Positions 8,177-17,980 of a stretch of DNA of 34,529 nt are shown here, piece after piece. Position 1 is the stretch's first letter. Each line of letters opens with the position of its first letter. The stretch is from Alphaproteobacteria bacterium (GTDB lineage: Bacteria; Pseudomonadota; Alphaproteobacteria; Reyranellales; Reyranellaceae). Location: positions 1 to 34,529 of the forward strand of contig RGPT01000014.1 in the NCBI GenBank assembly GCA_010032545.1, given 5' to 3'. The notes under the pieces were generated by a model. The model saw nothing but the letters and a program-made list of their open reading frames with translations. It searched no databases and was not told where the DNA came from. The position numbers and the translations under genes are program-made.

Positions 8177-8781
8177 TCGCCAAGCTCAAGGGCGTGGTCG
8201 ACTCGGTCGATACCGACAGCGCCATCGTCGACGTTGGCGGCGTCGGCTATCTCGTTTCGGCTTCCGCCCGGACCTTGCGCGATCTCGTGGTCGGTGCACC
8301 GGTTGCGGTGCTGGTCGAGACCATCGTGCGCGAGGACGCGATTGCGCTCTACGGATTCCTGGAAGTCGCGGAACGCGACTGGTTCCGCATCCTGACGACC
8401 GTGCAAGGTGTGGGTGCGCGGGTGGCGCTGTCGATCCTCTCGACGCTCTCGCCCGACGAGATCGCCCGCGCCATCGCGGCCCAGGATCGCGCCACGCTCA
8501 GCCGGCCAGGCGGCGTCGGACCGAAGCTCGCCGCGCGCCTGGCCACCGAACTCAAGGACAAGGCGGCTGCATTCGGGATCGCCTCGCCCACGTCGAAGAC
8601 GCCGGAGTCCTTGGCGGTACCTGCCGGTTCGCTCAACGAGGATGCCGTGTCGGCGCTGGTGAACCTGGGCTATCGCCGGGTCGAGGCTTTCGGTGCGGTG
8701 GCGCGCGCGAGCCAGCGGCTGGGTGCCGAGGCCAAGCTCGACGCGGTGATCCGCGCCGGCCTGCAGGAACTGGCGCGATGA
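8173..8781 (+). CDS. ruvA: Holliday junction DNA helicase subunit RuvA
   Basis: The 202-aa protein forms tetramers that grip the four-way junction and load RuvB. Domain I (OB fold) starts [13 protein letters not shown] and includes VGGVGYLV. Domain II carries helix-hairpin-helix repeats ([13 protein letters not shown] and [16 protein letters not shown]). Domain III (about residues 155-202), joined by a flexible linker, contains [13 protein letters not shown] and contacts RuvB. Four-base overlaps couple it to ruvC before and ruvB after. The gene is intact. Confidence 0.97.
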   Translation: MIAKLKGVVDSVDTDSAIVDVGGVGYLVSASARTLRDLVVGAPVAVLVETIVREDAIALYGFLEVAERDWFRILTTVQGVGARVALSILSTLSPDEIARAIAAQDRATLSRPGGVGPKLAARLATELKDKAAAFGIASPTSKTPESLAVPAGSLNEDAVSALVNLGYRRVEAFGAVARASQRLGAEAKLDAVIRAGLQELAR

Positions 8782-9836
8782 CCGGCGCGCCCGATCGCCT
8801 GATCGCGCCCAAGCGCGCCGAAGAGGACACGGCTGAACTCGCCCTGCGCCCGCAGACTCTTGAAGACTTCATCGGCCAGAAGCAGGTCCGCGAGAATCTG
8901 AGAATCTTCATCGCTGCGGCCAAGGCCCGCGGCGAGGCACTTGACCACGTACTGTTCCACGGTCCTCCCGGGCTCGGCAAGACGACGCTGGCGCAGATCG
9001 TGGCCCGCGAGATGGGCGCGGGCTTTCGTGCCACATCGGGGCCGGTGATCCAGAAAGCCGGAGATCTTGCGGCGCAACTCACCAACCTGCAGCCATACGA
9101 TGTCCTGTTCATCGACGAGATCCATCGCCTCAACCCGGCGATCGAGGAAGTGCTCTATCCCGCCATGGAGGATTTCCAGCTCGACCTGATGATCGGCGAA
9201 GGGCCCGCCGCCCGCTCTGTCCGCATCGAGCTGCCGCCGTTTACGCTTGTGGGAGCCACGACGCGGTCCGGCCTGATGACGCGGCCGCTGCGCGAGCGTT
9301 TCGGCATTCCGCTGCGCATGATTTTCTACGAACCTGCCGAACTCGAGACGATCGTGCAGCGCGCGGCACGCGTGTTGAAGATGACTCTGTCTCAGGACGG
9401 CGCGGCGGAGATCGCCAAGCGCTCGCGCGGCACGCCACGCGTCGCCAACCGGCTGCTCCGCCGCGTGCGCGACTTCTCGGCCGTGGCGGGGCAAGCGGTG
9501 GTAAACGCCCGGGTTGCCGACGACGCTCTGGTCCGCTTGGAAGTGGACGGACGTGGCCTCGATGCCATGGATCGTCGCTACCTCGCTTGTATCGCCGAGA
9601 ATTACGGTGGCGGACCCGTCGGCGCAGAGACGCTGGCGGCGGCTCTGTCCGAGCAGCGCGACGTGATCGAGGATGTGATCGAGCCCTACCTGATGCAGCT
9701 TGGCCTGTTGATGCGGACGCCGCGAGGCCGGCTGTTGTCCGAGGGCGGCTATCGCCACCTTGGCGTGGCCGTGCCCGCGGATCAGAAGCGGCAGCTCGAC
9801 CTACTGGCGGTGGGCGACCCGGTGGAGGAGGCGTGA
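8778..9836 (+). CDS. ruvB: Holliday junction branch migration ATPase RuvB
   Basis: The 352-aa AAA+ motor pumps DNA through the RuvA-held junction as hexameric rings. Walker A is GPPGLGKT (residues 62-69) and Walker B is LFIDEIHRL. Sensor 1 is GATTRSG, the arginine finger region is [12 protein letters not shown], and sensor 2 is [17 protein letters not shown]. The C-terminal winged helix contains [15 protein letters not shown]. The true start is the ATG at 8778 overlapping the ruvA TGA, not the much longer ORF-track frame. The stop overlaps the GTG of the next gene. Confidence 0.98.
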   Translation: MTGAPDRLIAPKRAEEDTAELALRPQTLEDFIGQKQVRENLRIFIAAAKARGEALDHVLFHGPPGLGKTTLAQIVAREMGAGFRATSGPVIQKAGDLAAQLTNLQPYDVLFIDEIHRLNPAIEEVLYPAMEDFQLDLMIGEGPAARSVRIELPPFTLVGATTRSGLMTRPLRERFGIPLRMIFYEPAELETIVQRAARVLKMTLSQDGAAEIAKRSRGTPRVANRLLRRVRDFSAVAGQAVVNARVADDALVRLEVDGRGLDAMDRRYLACIAENYGGGPVGAETLAAALSEQRDVIEDVIEPYLMQLGLLMRTPRGRLLSEGGYRHLGVAVPADQKRQLDLLAVGDPVEEA

Positions 9837-10300
9837 GCCCGCCCACCACAGGCCGTATGGCCGAAGGCGTCCATGTCCTTCCTCTCCGGGTCTACTACGA
9901 GGACACCGACGCCGCCGGCATCGTCTACTATGCCAATTGGCTGCGCTTCCTCGAGCGCGGCCGCACTGAATTGCTGCGGATGCTCGGCCAGGAGCACAGC
10001 GCCCTGCGCGAGGAGCAAAATGTCCACTGGGTCGTGCGCCGCTGTGCCATCGACTACCTGAAGCCTGCCCGGCTCGACGAGACGATCGAGGTTGTCACCA
10101 GCTGCGGGGAATTGCGCGGTGCCTCGCTGGACATGCTTCAGCACGCGCGCCGAAGCGACGAAATCCTGGTCCGCGCCGAACTGACTGTCGCCTGCATGGG
10201 CGTGGCTGGCCGGCCGGTCCGGCTGCCGCCGCTCGTGCGGGCCGCCCTGGCCCGGGTTTCCGGGAGCAGCCCGCCCCGCTCACGCCATATTCGGATATAA
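9833..10300 (+). CDS. ybgC: Tol-Pal system-associated acyl-CoA thioesterase
   Basis: The 155-aa hot-dog-fold thioesterase is the first gene of the tol-pal cluster. The catalytic motif [26 protein letters not shown] contains the conserved aspartate and tyrosines. Family members cleave acyl-CoA and have been linked to phospholipid metabolism near the envelope. Two starts are possible. GTG at 9833 is preferred because a perfect GGAGGAG lies just upstream and it makes the same 4-bp overlap with ruvB as its neighbours. ATG at 9857 would give 147 residues. The C-terminus is basic and proline-rich. Confidence 0.9.
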   Translation: MSPPTTGRMAEGVHVLPLRVYYEDTDAAGIVYYANWLRFLERGRTELLRMLGQEHSALREEQNVHWVVRRCAIDYLKPARLDETIEVVTSCGELRGASLDMLQHARRSDEILVRAELTVACMGVAGRPVRLPPLVRAALARVSGSSPPRSRHIRI

Positions 10301-10327
10301 CCCTGTCGAACCAACGGAGAACCTAAA

Positions 10328-11061
10328 ATGGACGCGTTTGCGCAAACCGCCGGAGCCCCCCTCGGCGGTGGCATCGGGGCGATCGACATGTCGGTCTACG
10401 GCCTGTTCATGCAGGCCGACTGGGTCGTCAAGGCGGTGATGATCGCCTTGCTGATCGCCTCGTTCTGGTCGTGGGCCATCATCTTCGAGAAGGTCCTCAG
10501 GTTGCGGACCCTAAAACGCAGCGCCCAGTCCTTCGAGGACACCTTCTGGTCGGGCATCTCGCTGGAAGATCTCTACGACCGTGTTGGCGCCAAACCCGAC
10601 GATCCGATGTCGAGCGTCTTCGCCGCCGCCATGCGTGAATGGCGGCGTTCGGTGTCCAAGGGATTGGCAACCAGCGCCACGGCGCGGGCCGCACTCCGCC
10701 AGCGCATCGAGCAGGTAATGAGCGTCACCATCCAGCGCGAGATGGAGGCGATCGAGAAGCGCCTGGGCTTCCTGGCGACAGTCGGCGCCAACGCCACCTT
10801 CGTCGGATTGTTCGGAACGGTCTGGGGCATCATGAACAGCTTCGGACATATCGCTCAGTCCAAGAACACCTCGCTCGCCGTGGTGGCGCCAGGCATTTCA
10901 GAGGCGCTGTTCGCTACCGCCATCGGCCTTGTCGCCGCCATTCCGGCCGCAGGTGCCTACAACATCCTCTCCGGCCAGGTGCAGCGCTACAGCCACCAGC
11001 TCGAAGCCTTCGCCGGTGAGTTCATCACCATCCTGTCGCGTCAGCTCGAGGAGCAGGTCTG

Positions 11062-11062
<1 letters not shown>
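10328..11062 (+). CDS. tolQ: Tol-Pal system inner-membrane protein TolQ
   Basis: The 244-aa protein of the ExbB/TolQ/MotA family forms, with TolR, the proton-driven motor that energises TolA for outer-membrane constriction at division. TM1 lies around residues 33-52 (VKAVMIALLIASFWSWAII). TM2 (ANATFVGLFGTVWGIMNSF) and TM3 (EALFATAIGLVAAIPAAGAY) line the channel. CGGAGA precedes the ATG at good spacing. Its TGA overlaps the tolR ATG by one base. The gene is intact. Confidence 0.96.
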
Positions 11063-11619
<557 letters not shown>

Positions 11620-11641
11620 AAGACCGGAGGCACGCCGATTG

Positions 11642-12421
11642 ATGGCCGGACGCTCCCCTGACAGCGTCGAGATGCGCGTGCCGGCGATTGCGTCGGCGAT
11701 GACGCACGTCGCCTTTCTGGCGGCGGCCGTCCTCAATCTCGACTTCTTCAGCAAGCCTCCGCTGATGGAGCCCGAGCCGGTGATGGTCGAGTTCGAAGCG
11801 ATCGACAAGAAGGCGGCGGCGCCCACGGTCGGCAATCCGCCGCCGCAGCCCAAGGACGTGCCGATCGCGCAGGAGACGACCAAGGCGCCGCCGCCCAAGT
11901 CGGCCGAGCCGCCGCCGTCGCCGCCCACGCCCAAGCCGCCCGAAGTGGTCGAGCCGCCCAAGCCTCCGGCGCCACCGAAGCCCGAGGAGAAGCCCAAGAC
12001 CGAAGCCGCCAAGCCGGTCGAGGATCTCGTGGCGATGAAGCCCAAGGAGCCGGAGCCGCCGAAGGTGGAGAAGCCGCCGGAGCCGCCGAAGCCCGCGCCC
12101 GCCAATCTCGCCGCCGTCGTCACGGCGAGCGAGATCGAGGGCGTGCGCCAGAAGATCAGGCCGTGCTGGAACACCCAGGGCGGAGCGCGCGACCAGGCGA
12201 TGGTCATCACGCTCGTCGTCGAGATGAGTCAGAACGGCACGCCGGTGAAGGCCGATTTGCGCGAACCCGGGCGCTACAACAGCGATCCCGCCTATCGTGC
12301 GGCCGCCGATGCGGCGCACCGCGCGATCATGAATCCGCGTTGTCAGCCGTGGCCTTTGTCGCCTGAGAAGTTCAACAGTTGGAAGACGATCACTTTCAAT
12401 TTCGATCCACGCGACTATTGA
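11642..12421 (+). CDS. tolA: TolA-like energy-transducing protein with TonB-like proline-rich stalk
   Basis: The 259-aa protein has one N-terminal signal-anchor (about residues 14-36, IASAMTHVAFLAAAVLNL), a long Pro/Lys/Glu-rich periplasmic stalk (about 60-155, repeats such as PPKPPAPPKPEEKPK) and a C-terminal globular domain with IEGVRQKIRPCWN and MNPRCQPWPLSPEKF. The C-terminal domain and position between tolR and tolB identify it as TolA. The usual Ala/Lys-rich helical stalk is replaced by a TonB-like proline stalk. GGAGG lies 11 nt before the ATG. A TTG one codon upstream (11639) is a possible alternative start. The role is to carry TolQR energy to Pal/TolB. Confidence 0.9.
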   Translation: MAGRSPDSVEMRVPAIASAMTHVAFLAAAVLNLDFFSKPPLMEPEPVMVEFEAIDKKAAAPTVGNPPPQPKDVPIAQETTKAPPPKSAEPPPSPPTPKPPEVVEPPKPPAPPKPEEKPKTEAAKPVEDLVAMKPKEPEPPKVEKPPEPPKPAPANLAAVVTASEIEGVRQKIRPCWNTQGGARDQAMVITLVVEMSQNGTPVKADLREPGRYNSDPAYRAAADAAHRAIMNPRCQPWPLSPEKFNSWKTITFNFDPRDY

Positions 12422-12424
12422 TCG

Positions 12425-13789
12425 ATGTCGCGCTATAGAGGCACTGCACTCATGAACACGAGGTTCGACATGATGCTCCCCCGACGCCAGACGATACTCG
12501 GCGGTGTTGCGCTGGCTGCCGGTGCAGCAGCCCCCGCGCACGCGCAGCTCACCATCGACATGACCAGGCCGAGCTTCGAGCCGGTGCCGATCGCGATTGT
12601 CGACTTCAAGGGCGACAAGGTAGGCGCCGATATCGCCGGCGTGATCCGCAACGATCTGCAGAACTCCGGCCTTTTCAGGTCCATCGCGCCCAGCGCGTTC
12701 ATTCAGCAGAACATGGACCCCAATGCGCCGCCGCGCTTTCCCGATTGGCGCAGCGTCGGCGCCGCTGGCGTCGTCGTCGGCCAGGTCACGCAGTCCGGTG
12801 GTAACATCAAGGTCGATTTCCGGCTGTGGGACGTCGTCGTCGGCCAGCAGGCGACCGGCCTCTCGTTCACCAGCCAGCCCGACAAGTGGCGGCGCCTGGC
12901 GCACATCATCGCCGACGCCATCTACAAGCGCGTGACCGGCGAAGAGGGTTACTTCGACACCCGGATCGCCTACGTCGCCGAAACCGGTCCGCTCGGCAAC
13001 CGCGTCAAGCGCATCGCCATCATGGACCAGGACGGCTTCAACACCCGCTACATCACCGATGGCAAGACGATCGCACTGACGCCGCGCTTCTCGCCGACGC
13101 TGCAGGAAATCGTCTACATGGCGTACGGCGAAAGCAACGCGCCGCCGCGGGTCTACCTGCAGAACGTCGAGAGCAGCCGCCGGGAGTTGCTCGGCAACTT
13201 CCCGGGCATGAGCTTTGCGCCGCGCTTCTCGCCCGACGGCACCAAGGTCGTGATGAGCATCTCGGCTGACGGCAACACCGACATCTATGAAATGGATCTG
13301 CGCGGGCGGGCGTTGCGCCGCCTGACCAGCGGGCCCGCGATCGATACCTCGCCCAGCTTCTCGAGCGACGGCACGCAGATCGTTTTCAACTCGGACCGCG
13401 GCGGCACGCAACAACTCTATGTGATGAGCGCCAGTGGTGGCGGCGAACGACGGATCAGTTTCGGCGAAGGCCGTTACGCGACGCCTGTGTGGTCCCCGCG
13501 CGGCGACTTCATCGCCTTCACCAAGATTTCCGCCGGCAGCTTCGGCATCGGCGTGATGCGGGCCGACGGCAGTGGCGAACGCATGCTGGCGAGTGGCTTC
13601 CTTGTCGAGGGTCCGACCTGGGCGCCGAACGGCCGCGTGCTGGCATTCTTTCGCCAGCAACCCAACTCAGGCGGCCGCGCGGGCTCGGTCACGCTGCACC
13701 AGATCGACATCACGGGTCGCTTCGAACGCCAGATGGCGACCCAGACGGATGCATCGGATCCGGCCTGGTCTCCCTTGATTCCGCAGTAG
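12425..13789 (+). CDS. tolB: Periplasmic Tol-Pal system protein TolB
   Basis: The 454-aa protein combines an N-terminal alpha/beta domain (PIAIVDFKGDKVGADIAGVIRNDL) with a six-bladed beta-propeller marked by recurring FSPDGTKVV, FSSDGTQIVF, WSPRGDFIAF and WAPNGRVLAF repeats. It releases or captures Pal at the outer membrane. The signal sequence has a twin arginine (LPRRQTILGG) and an AHAQ cleavage site, suggesting possible Tat export. The ATG at 12425 follows tolA by 3 bp; an ATG at 12452 would give a more typical signal-peptide length and may be the true start. The gene is intact. Confidence 0.95.
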   Translation: MSRYRGTALMNTRFDMMLPRRQTILGGVALAAGAAAPAHAQLTIDMTRPSFEPVPIAIVDFKGDKVGADIAGVIRNDLQNSGLFRSIAPSAFIQQNMDPNAPPRFPDWRSVGAAGVVVGQVTQSGGNIKVDFRLWDVVVGQQATGLSFTSQPDKWRRLAHIIADAIYKRVTGEEGYFDTRIAYVAETGPLGNRVKRIAIMDQDGFNTRYITDGKTIALTPRFSPTLQEIVYMAYGESNAPPRVYLQNVESSRRELLGNFPGMSFAPRFSPDGTKVVMSISADGNTDIYEMDLRGRALRRLTSGPAIDTSPSFSSDGTQIVFNSDRGGTQQLYVMSASGGGERRISFGEGRYATPVWSPRGDFIAFTKISAGSFGIGVMRADGSGERMLASGFLVEGPTWAPNGRVLAFFRQQPNSGGRAGSVTLHQIDITGRFERQMATQTDASDPAWSPLIPQ

Positions 13790-13863
13790 CGAAGGATATT
13801 CTCTTTTTTGTCGGGCCGAGCTGCCCAAGCGCCCGGGTCGATGTTGTCAGGGAGTGGAAGAAA

Positions 13864-14322
13864 ATGCGCATGATCAAGGCTTTAGCGGCCATCGCGGCGA
13901 TGATCTTCATCGCGGCCTGCAGCGACGACCAACAGGCAGCGGCACCTGCAACCACGAGCGTGACGCCAGGTTCGGTTGCCGACTTCCGTCAGAATGTCGG
14001 AGACCGGGTGTTCTTCGATACTGACCAGTCGACGATTCGCGAAGACGGCCGGCAGACGTTGAACCGCCAGGCCGAGTGGCTGAAGAAGTACGGCAACTAC
14101 CAGATCACCGTCGAAGGCCATTGCGACGAGCGCGGCACGCGCGAGTACAATCTGGCGCTGGGTGAGCGCCGCGCCAACGCGGCGCGCCAGTATCTGGTCG
14201 CCCAAGGCATACCGGCGGCCCGGGTCAAGACGATCAGCTTCGGCAAGGAGCGTCCTGATCCCGTCGGTTCCGACGAGGCGGCATGGGCGCGCAATCGCCG
14301 GGCCGTGTCGGCCCTTCAGTAA
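13864..14322 (+). CDS. pal: Peptidoglycan-associated lipoprotein Pal
   Basis: The 152-aa outer-membrane lipoprotein has a signal peptide ending in a lipobox (FIAAC, lipidated C19), a short Ala/Thr linker and an OmpA-like peptidoglycan-binding domain (VFFDTDQSTIREDGRQTL, then VEGHCDERGTREYNLALGERRA, where D and R contact diaminopimelate). It ends in the conserved WARNRRAV motif. The start is the ATG at 13864, preceded by GGGAGTGGAAGAAA; an in-frame ATG lies two codons later. The terminator after the gene suggests that part of the tol-pal transcription stops here. The gene is intact. Confidence 0.97.
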   Translation: MRMIKALAAIAAMIFIAACSDDQQAAAPATTSVTPGSVADFRQNVGDRVFFDTDQSTIREDGRQTLNRQAEWLKKYGNYQITVEGHCDERGTREYNLALGERRANAARQYLVAQGIPAARVKTISFGKERPDPVGSDEAAWARNRRAVSALQ

Positions 14323-14362
14323 GGACGCGTCATCGCGACCGTGATCCTTAAATGGTTTCGTG

Positions 14363-14389
14363 CGCCGGCCGCCCCGCGGCCGGCGTTTT
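14363..14389 (+). terminator. Intrinsic terminator after pal
   Basis: A perfect 10-bp inverted repeat, CGCCGGCCGC/GCGGCCGGCG, with a CCC loop is followed by TTTTCGTTT. It sits 41 bp after the pal stop and before cpoB, so cpoB and later genes need read-through or their own promoter. Confidence 0.88.
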
Positions 14390-14452
14390 CGTTTGGAGGC
14401 CGGGCGGTCATGCCTGAAAATGGCCGTGTTTGAACTGAAAATATTGATCGTC

Positions 14453-15043
14453 ATGAAGAAACTGCCCTTGCGGCTCCTGATCCTCGTCGCCCTCTTGCTG
14501 CCGGCGGCGGCCGCCGCCCAGCGGGTTGATCCGGTCTATATCGAGGATCGGCTCAACCAGTTGCAGCAGGCCATCTCGATTCTGACGGGGCAGCTGGAGC
14601 AGTTGCAGTATCGCAACCAGCAGCTCCAGCAGCAGATGGAGAAGATGCAGGCGGATTACGAATTTCGCCTCGATCAGGTCGAGAAGGGCGGCGGCCGCCC
14701 GGGCGGTGCGCCGGCGGTCCGCCAGAAGGGATTCCGCGCGTTCGTGCAGCGCAATCCCCAGCATGCACTGGCCGGCAATGCCCAGTACTGGCTGGGCGAG
14801 ACCTACTATGCGCGTCGTGACTATCAGAATGCGATGACCGCCTTTGCCGAAGGCTACAAGAACTACAAGGCGAGCCCGAAGGGGCCGGATAATCTGCTGA
14901 AGCTCGGCGTCACCCTGGCGATGCTCGGCCGCAAGACCGATGGCTGCGCGATCTTCGCACGCTTCGCCCAGGACTATCCGCGCGCCACCGACTTGCAGAA
15001 GCGTCGGGTCGAGCAGGAGCGCCAGAAGAACGGATGCGGCTGA
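14453..15043 (+). CDS. cpoB: CpoB/YbgF-like tol-pal protein with apparent internal in-frame deletion
   Basis: The 196-aa frame encodes a signal peptide (KKLPLRLLILVALLLPAAAAAQ), a coiled-coil trimerisation region (residues 32-75, RLNQLQQAISILTGQLEQLQ) and C-terminal TPR repeats (LAGNAQYWLGETYYARRDYQ, DNLLKLGVTLAMLGR). CpoB couples peptidoglycan synthesis to Tol-driven outer-membrane constriction. In the family a linker and first TPR helix of the form YNxAxxLLxxGxYxxAE precede the RAFVQRNPQH segment. Here GGAPAVRQ runs straight into KGFRAFVQRNPQ, so some 40-60 residues appear lost near 14720 without a frame change. The ATG at 14453 begins the signal peptide; the track's 14360 start overlaps the terminator. 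The 3' end overlaps tilS by 10 bp. Confidence 0.8.
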   Translation: MKKLPLRLLILVALLLPAAAAAQRVDPVYIEDRLNQLQQAISILTGQLEQLQYRNQQLQQQMEKMQADYEFRLDQVEKGGGRPGGAPAVRQKGFRAFVQRNPQHALAGNAQYWLGETYYARRDYQNAMTAFAEGYKNYKASPKGPDNLLKLGVTLAMLGRKTDGCAIFARFAQDYPRATDLQKRRVEQERQKNGCG

Positions 15044-16017
15044 CGCCCGAACACGACCGGCCGATCGACGCCGCCACTACGCATGATTGGGCAGCAGCGC
15101 GCGGCGGGCGGGTCGTAGCCTTGATCGTCGACCATGGTCTGCGATCTGGATCGGGCGAGGAAGCCGCGGCAACCAGTGTCCTGCTGGAAAGCCTCGGGAT
15201 TGCCGCTGTCGTCCTTCGCTGGTCGGGGACGAAGCCGCGCAGCGGCCTGCAGGCTGCTGCGCGCACCGAACGCTATCGTCTGTTGTCCGACGAGTGCCGC
15301 CGCGGCGGCCTCCTGCATCTTCTGTTGGCGCACCATGCCGACGACCAGGCCGAAACCGTGACCATGCGCGCCGCGCGGGGCAGCGGCCCCGATGGATTGG
15401 CCGGCATGGCGGCACTGGTCGAGCGTGCCGACGTGCGGTTGCTGCGCCCGCTGCTCGGTGTCCCGCGGGCCCGGCTCACCGCGACGCTGCTGGCACGCGG
15501 CGTACCTTGGATCGATGACCCGTCGAACGCCGACCTGCGTTTCGAGAGAGCGCGCTTCCGGGCGGCCGCTCCGTTGGGTACGGCCGTCCCCGGCGGCGAA
15601 TATGGTCTCCGTGCACTCGACGAGCGGCGCCTGGCCCAGGCGGCGGTCGAGACGCTGGAGTTCGACCAAGCCGGGCGCGCCATCATCGATCAGGCCGGCT
15701 TTTGCCGGCTGGACGAGGGCTTGCAGGCGAAGCTGCTCAGCCGGGTCGTCCTGGCGATCGGCGGGCGCGATCATGCGCCGCGCCGCGACCGGGCCGAACG
15801 GGCGGCGCGCCGCCTCGCGGCGCCGGCGGCCCACGGCAAATCAGGCAAAGCCCAGGATTTCACGCTGTCGGCCTGCCGTTTGGCGCTGCGGCAAGTCCCG
15901 TCAACCTGCCGGCTGCGCTGGATTGTGTGGCCTGAAAGTGGCAGGAACGGACGCCAGCCCCTCGTGCCGGCTGAATTTTTTGCTTGCGGCAGGCCCGCCG
16001 CATCCCATCTAGATTGA
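15034..16017 (+). CDS. tilS: tRNA(Ile)-lysidine synthetase TilS lacking its ATP-pyrophosphatase P-loop
   Basis: TilS converts C34 of tRNA-Ile(CAU) to lysidine and is essential in bacteria. This 327-aa frame shows [44 protein letters not shown], the [13 protein letters not shown] motif and a C-terminal [11 protein letters not shown]. The N-terminal SGGxDS P-loop is absent. The frame goes from [13 protein letters not shown] directly into HDWAAARGG, whereas the family has about 30 residues (LGPF...VAVSGGxDSxALxLL) between these parts. The loss is in-frame near 15070-15082. The protein as written could not bind ATP normally. Its start overlaps cpoB by 10 bp and it is followed by ftsH, the usual order. 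Confidence 0.85.
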   Translation: MRLTPEHDRPIDAATTHDWAAARGGRVVALIVDHGLRSGSGEEAAATSVLLESLGIAAVVLRWSGTKPRSGLQAAARTERYRLLSDECRRGGLLHLLLAHHADDQAETVTMRAARGSGPDGLAGMAALVERADVRLLRPLLGVPRARLTATLLARGVPWIDDPSNADLRFERARFRAAAPLGTAVPGGEYGLRALDERRLAQAAVETLEFDQAGRAIIDQAGFCRLDEGLQAKLLSRVVLAIGGRDHAPRRDRAERAARRLAAPAAHGKSGKAQDFTLSACRLALRQVPSTCRLRWIVWPESGRNGRQPLVPAEFFACGRPAASHLD

Positions 16018-16042
16018 AGCCCCATTCAACGGAAATGAGCCT

Positions 16043-17980
16043 GTGAACCCGTTCAATCGTAACGCCGCCCTTTGGATCGTCATCGTGCTGCTGCTGGCGC
16101 TGCTCTACAGCGTCTTCCAGGGCGGGACGACGCGTACCGCCGCCAACACGGTCTCCTATTCCGACTTCGTGCGGGCCGTCGAACTGCGGCAGGTCCAGGA
16201 CGTCCGGATCCAGGGCAACACGATCACGGGCACGTTCCGCGAGCCCCGCAACGGCGTCCAGAAGTTCTCGACCTATGCGCCGAGCACGCCGCCGGACGAA
16301 CAGCTCATGCCGATGCTGATCAAGAACGTCGACCGTGTCGACGCCGGGCCGCCGGAAGAGGGCGTCAATCTTGGCAGCCTGTTTGTAAGCTGGTTGCCGG
16401 TCCTCGTGCTGGTCGGCGTCTACATCTTCTTCCTGCGCCAGATGCAGAGCGGTACCGGCCGCGCCATGGGATTCGGCAAGTCCAAGGCGCGTCTGCTGAC
16501 GGAGAAGCACGGACGTGTCACCTTCGACGATGTCGCCGGCATCGACGAGGCCAAGTCCGAGCTCGAGGAGATCGTCGACTTCCTGAAGGATCCGCAGAAG
16601 TTCCAGCGGCTCGGCGGCAAGATTCCGAAGGGCTGTTTGCTGGTCGGTCCGCCGGGCACCGGCAAGACGCTGCTGGCGCGCGCGATTGCCGGCGAAGCCA
16701 ATGTGCCGTTCTTCACCATATCGGGCTCCGACTTCGTCGAGATGTTCGTGGGCGTGGGTGCAAGCCGCGTCCGTGACATGTTCGAGCAGGCGAAGAAGAA
16801 CGCGCCTTGCATCGTGTTCATCGACGAAATCGACGCCGTCGGCCGCCATCGTGGCGCGGGCCTGGGCGGCGGCAACGACGAGCGTGAACAGACCCTCAAC
16901 CAGCTGCTGGTCGAGATGGACGGCTTCGAGGCCAACGAGGGCGTGATCCTGATCGCCGCCACCAACCGGCCCGACGTGCTCGACCCGGCATTGCTGCGTC
17001 CCGGCCGCTTCGACCGCCAGGTCGTGGTGCCGAACCCCGATGTCGGCGGCCGCGAGAAGATCCTCAAGGTCCACATGCGCAAGGTACCGTTGGCGCCCGA
17101 CGTCGACCCGCGCGTGCTCGCGCGTGGCACGCCTGGTTTCTCCGGTGCCGATCTCGCCAACCTGATCAACGAGGCCGCATTGCGCGCCGCGCGCGTCGGC
17201 AAGCGCCTCGTCACCATGGCGGATTTCGAGTACGCCAAGGACAAGGTGCTGATGGGCACCGAGCGTCGCTCGATGGCGATGACCGACGAGGAAAAGACGC
17301 TCACGGCCTATCACGAGGCCGGCCATGCGCTGGTCGCGATGCACGTGCCGAAGAGCGATCCGCTGCACAAGGTCACGATCATTCCGCGCGGCCGGGCGCT
17401 GGGCGTGACCATGCAGCTGCCCGAGCGGGATCACCTCAGCCACACCAAGCAGTTCCTCGAATCGCGCCTGGCGATCCTGTTCGGCGGGCGCACCGCCGAG
17501 GACATCATCTTCGGACCGGAGAATGTCACGACCGGCGCCGCCAGCGATATCCAGATGGCGACCCAGACGGCGCGGGCCATGATCACCTCGTTCGGCATGT
17601 CCGACAAGCTCGGGCGCGTCCGTTACCAGGCGAACGAACAGGAAGTGTTCCTCGGCCACTCGGTGGCCCAGACACAGAACATTTCCGAAGCGACCTCGCA
17701 GATCATCGACCAGGAAGTCCGCCGCCTCATCGAGGAGGCAGAGGGCCGGGCGCGGGCGATCCTCACCGAGCGCCTCGACGAACTGCACAAGATCGCCAAG
17801 GCGCTGCTCGAGTACGAGACGCTCAACACCGAAGAGATCGGCCAGGTCTTGCGCGGCGAGCGCGTCGTTCGCGACGACACCGGCGGCGCGGGACCGGAGC
17901 GGCGTCGCCGCGCCTCTGTGCCGACCAGCAGCGGCGGTCCGGCGCCCGGCGCCAATCCCGAGCCGCAGCCGGGCGTTTGA
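16043..17980 (+). CDS. ftsH: ATP-dependent zinc metalloprotease FtsH
   Basis: The 645-aa inner-membrane AAA+ protease degrades misfolded membrane proteins and regulators. TM1 is at residues 9-27 and TM2 at 115-132, flanking a periplasmic domain. Walker A GPPGTGKT is at 202-209, Walker B IVFIDE at 257-262, and the second region of homology [11 protein letters not shown] is near 319-329. The zinc site HEAGH is at 424-428, with the third ligand aspartate probably in the [11 protein letters not shown] segment. The start is GTG at 16043, preceded by GGAAATGAG. A minimal frame, ATG AGC CTG TGA (16035-16046), overlaps it. The tail is Pro/Gly/Arg-rich. The gene is intact and overlaps folP by 4 bp. 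Confidence 0.98.
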   Translation: MNPFNRNAALWIVIVLLLALLYSVFQGGTTRTAANTVSYSDFVRAVELRQVQDVRIQGNTITGTFREPRNGVQKFSTYAPSTPPDEQLMPMLIKNVDRVDAGPPEEGVNLGSLFVSWLPVLVLVGVYIFFLRQMQSGTGRAMGFGKSKARLLTEKHGRVTFDDVAGIDEAKSELEEIVDFLKDPQKFQRLGGKIPKGCLLVGPPGTGKTLLARAIAGEANVPFFTISGSDFVEMFVGVGASRVRDMFEQAKKNAPCIVFIDEIDAVGRHRGAGLGGGNDEREQTLNQLLVEMDGFEANEGVILIAATNRPDVLDPALLRPGRFDRQVVVPNPDVGGREKILKVHMRKVPLAPDVDPRVLARGTPGFSGADLANLINEAALRAARVGKRLVTMADFEYAKDKVLMGTERRSMAMTDEEKTLTAYHEAGHALVAMHVPKSDPLHKVTIIPRGRALGVTMQLPERDHLSHTKQFLESRLAILFGGRTAEDIIFGPENVTTGAASDIQMATQTARAMITSFGMSDKLGRVRYQANEQEVFLGHSVAQTQNISEATSQIIDQEVRRLIEEAEGRARAILTERLDELHKIAKALLEYETLNTEEIGQVLRGERVVRDDTGGAGPERRRRASVPTSSGGPAPGANPEPQPGV

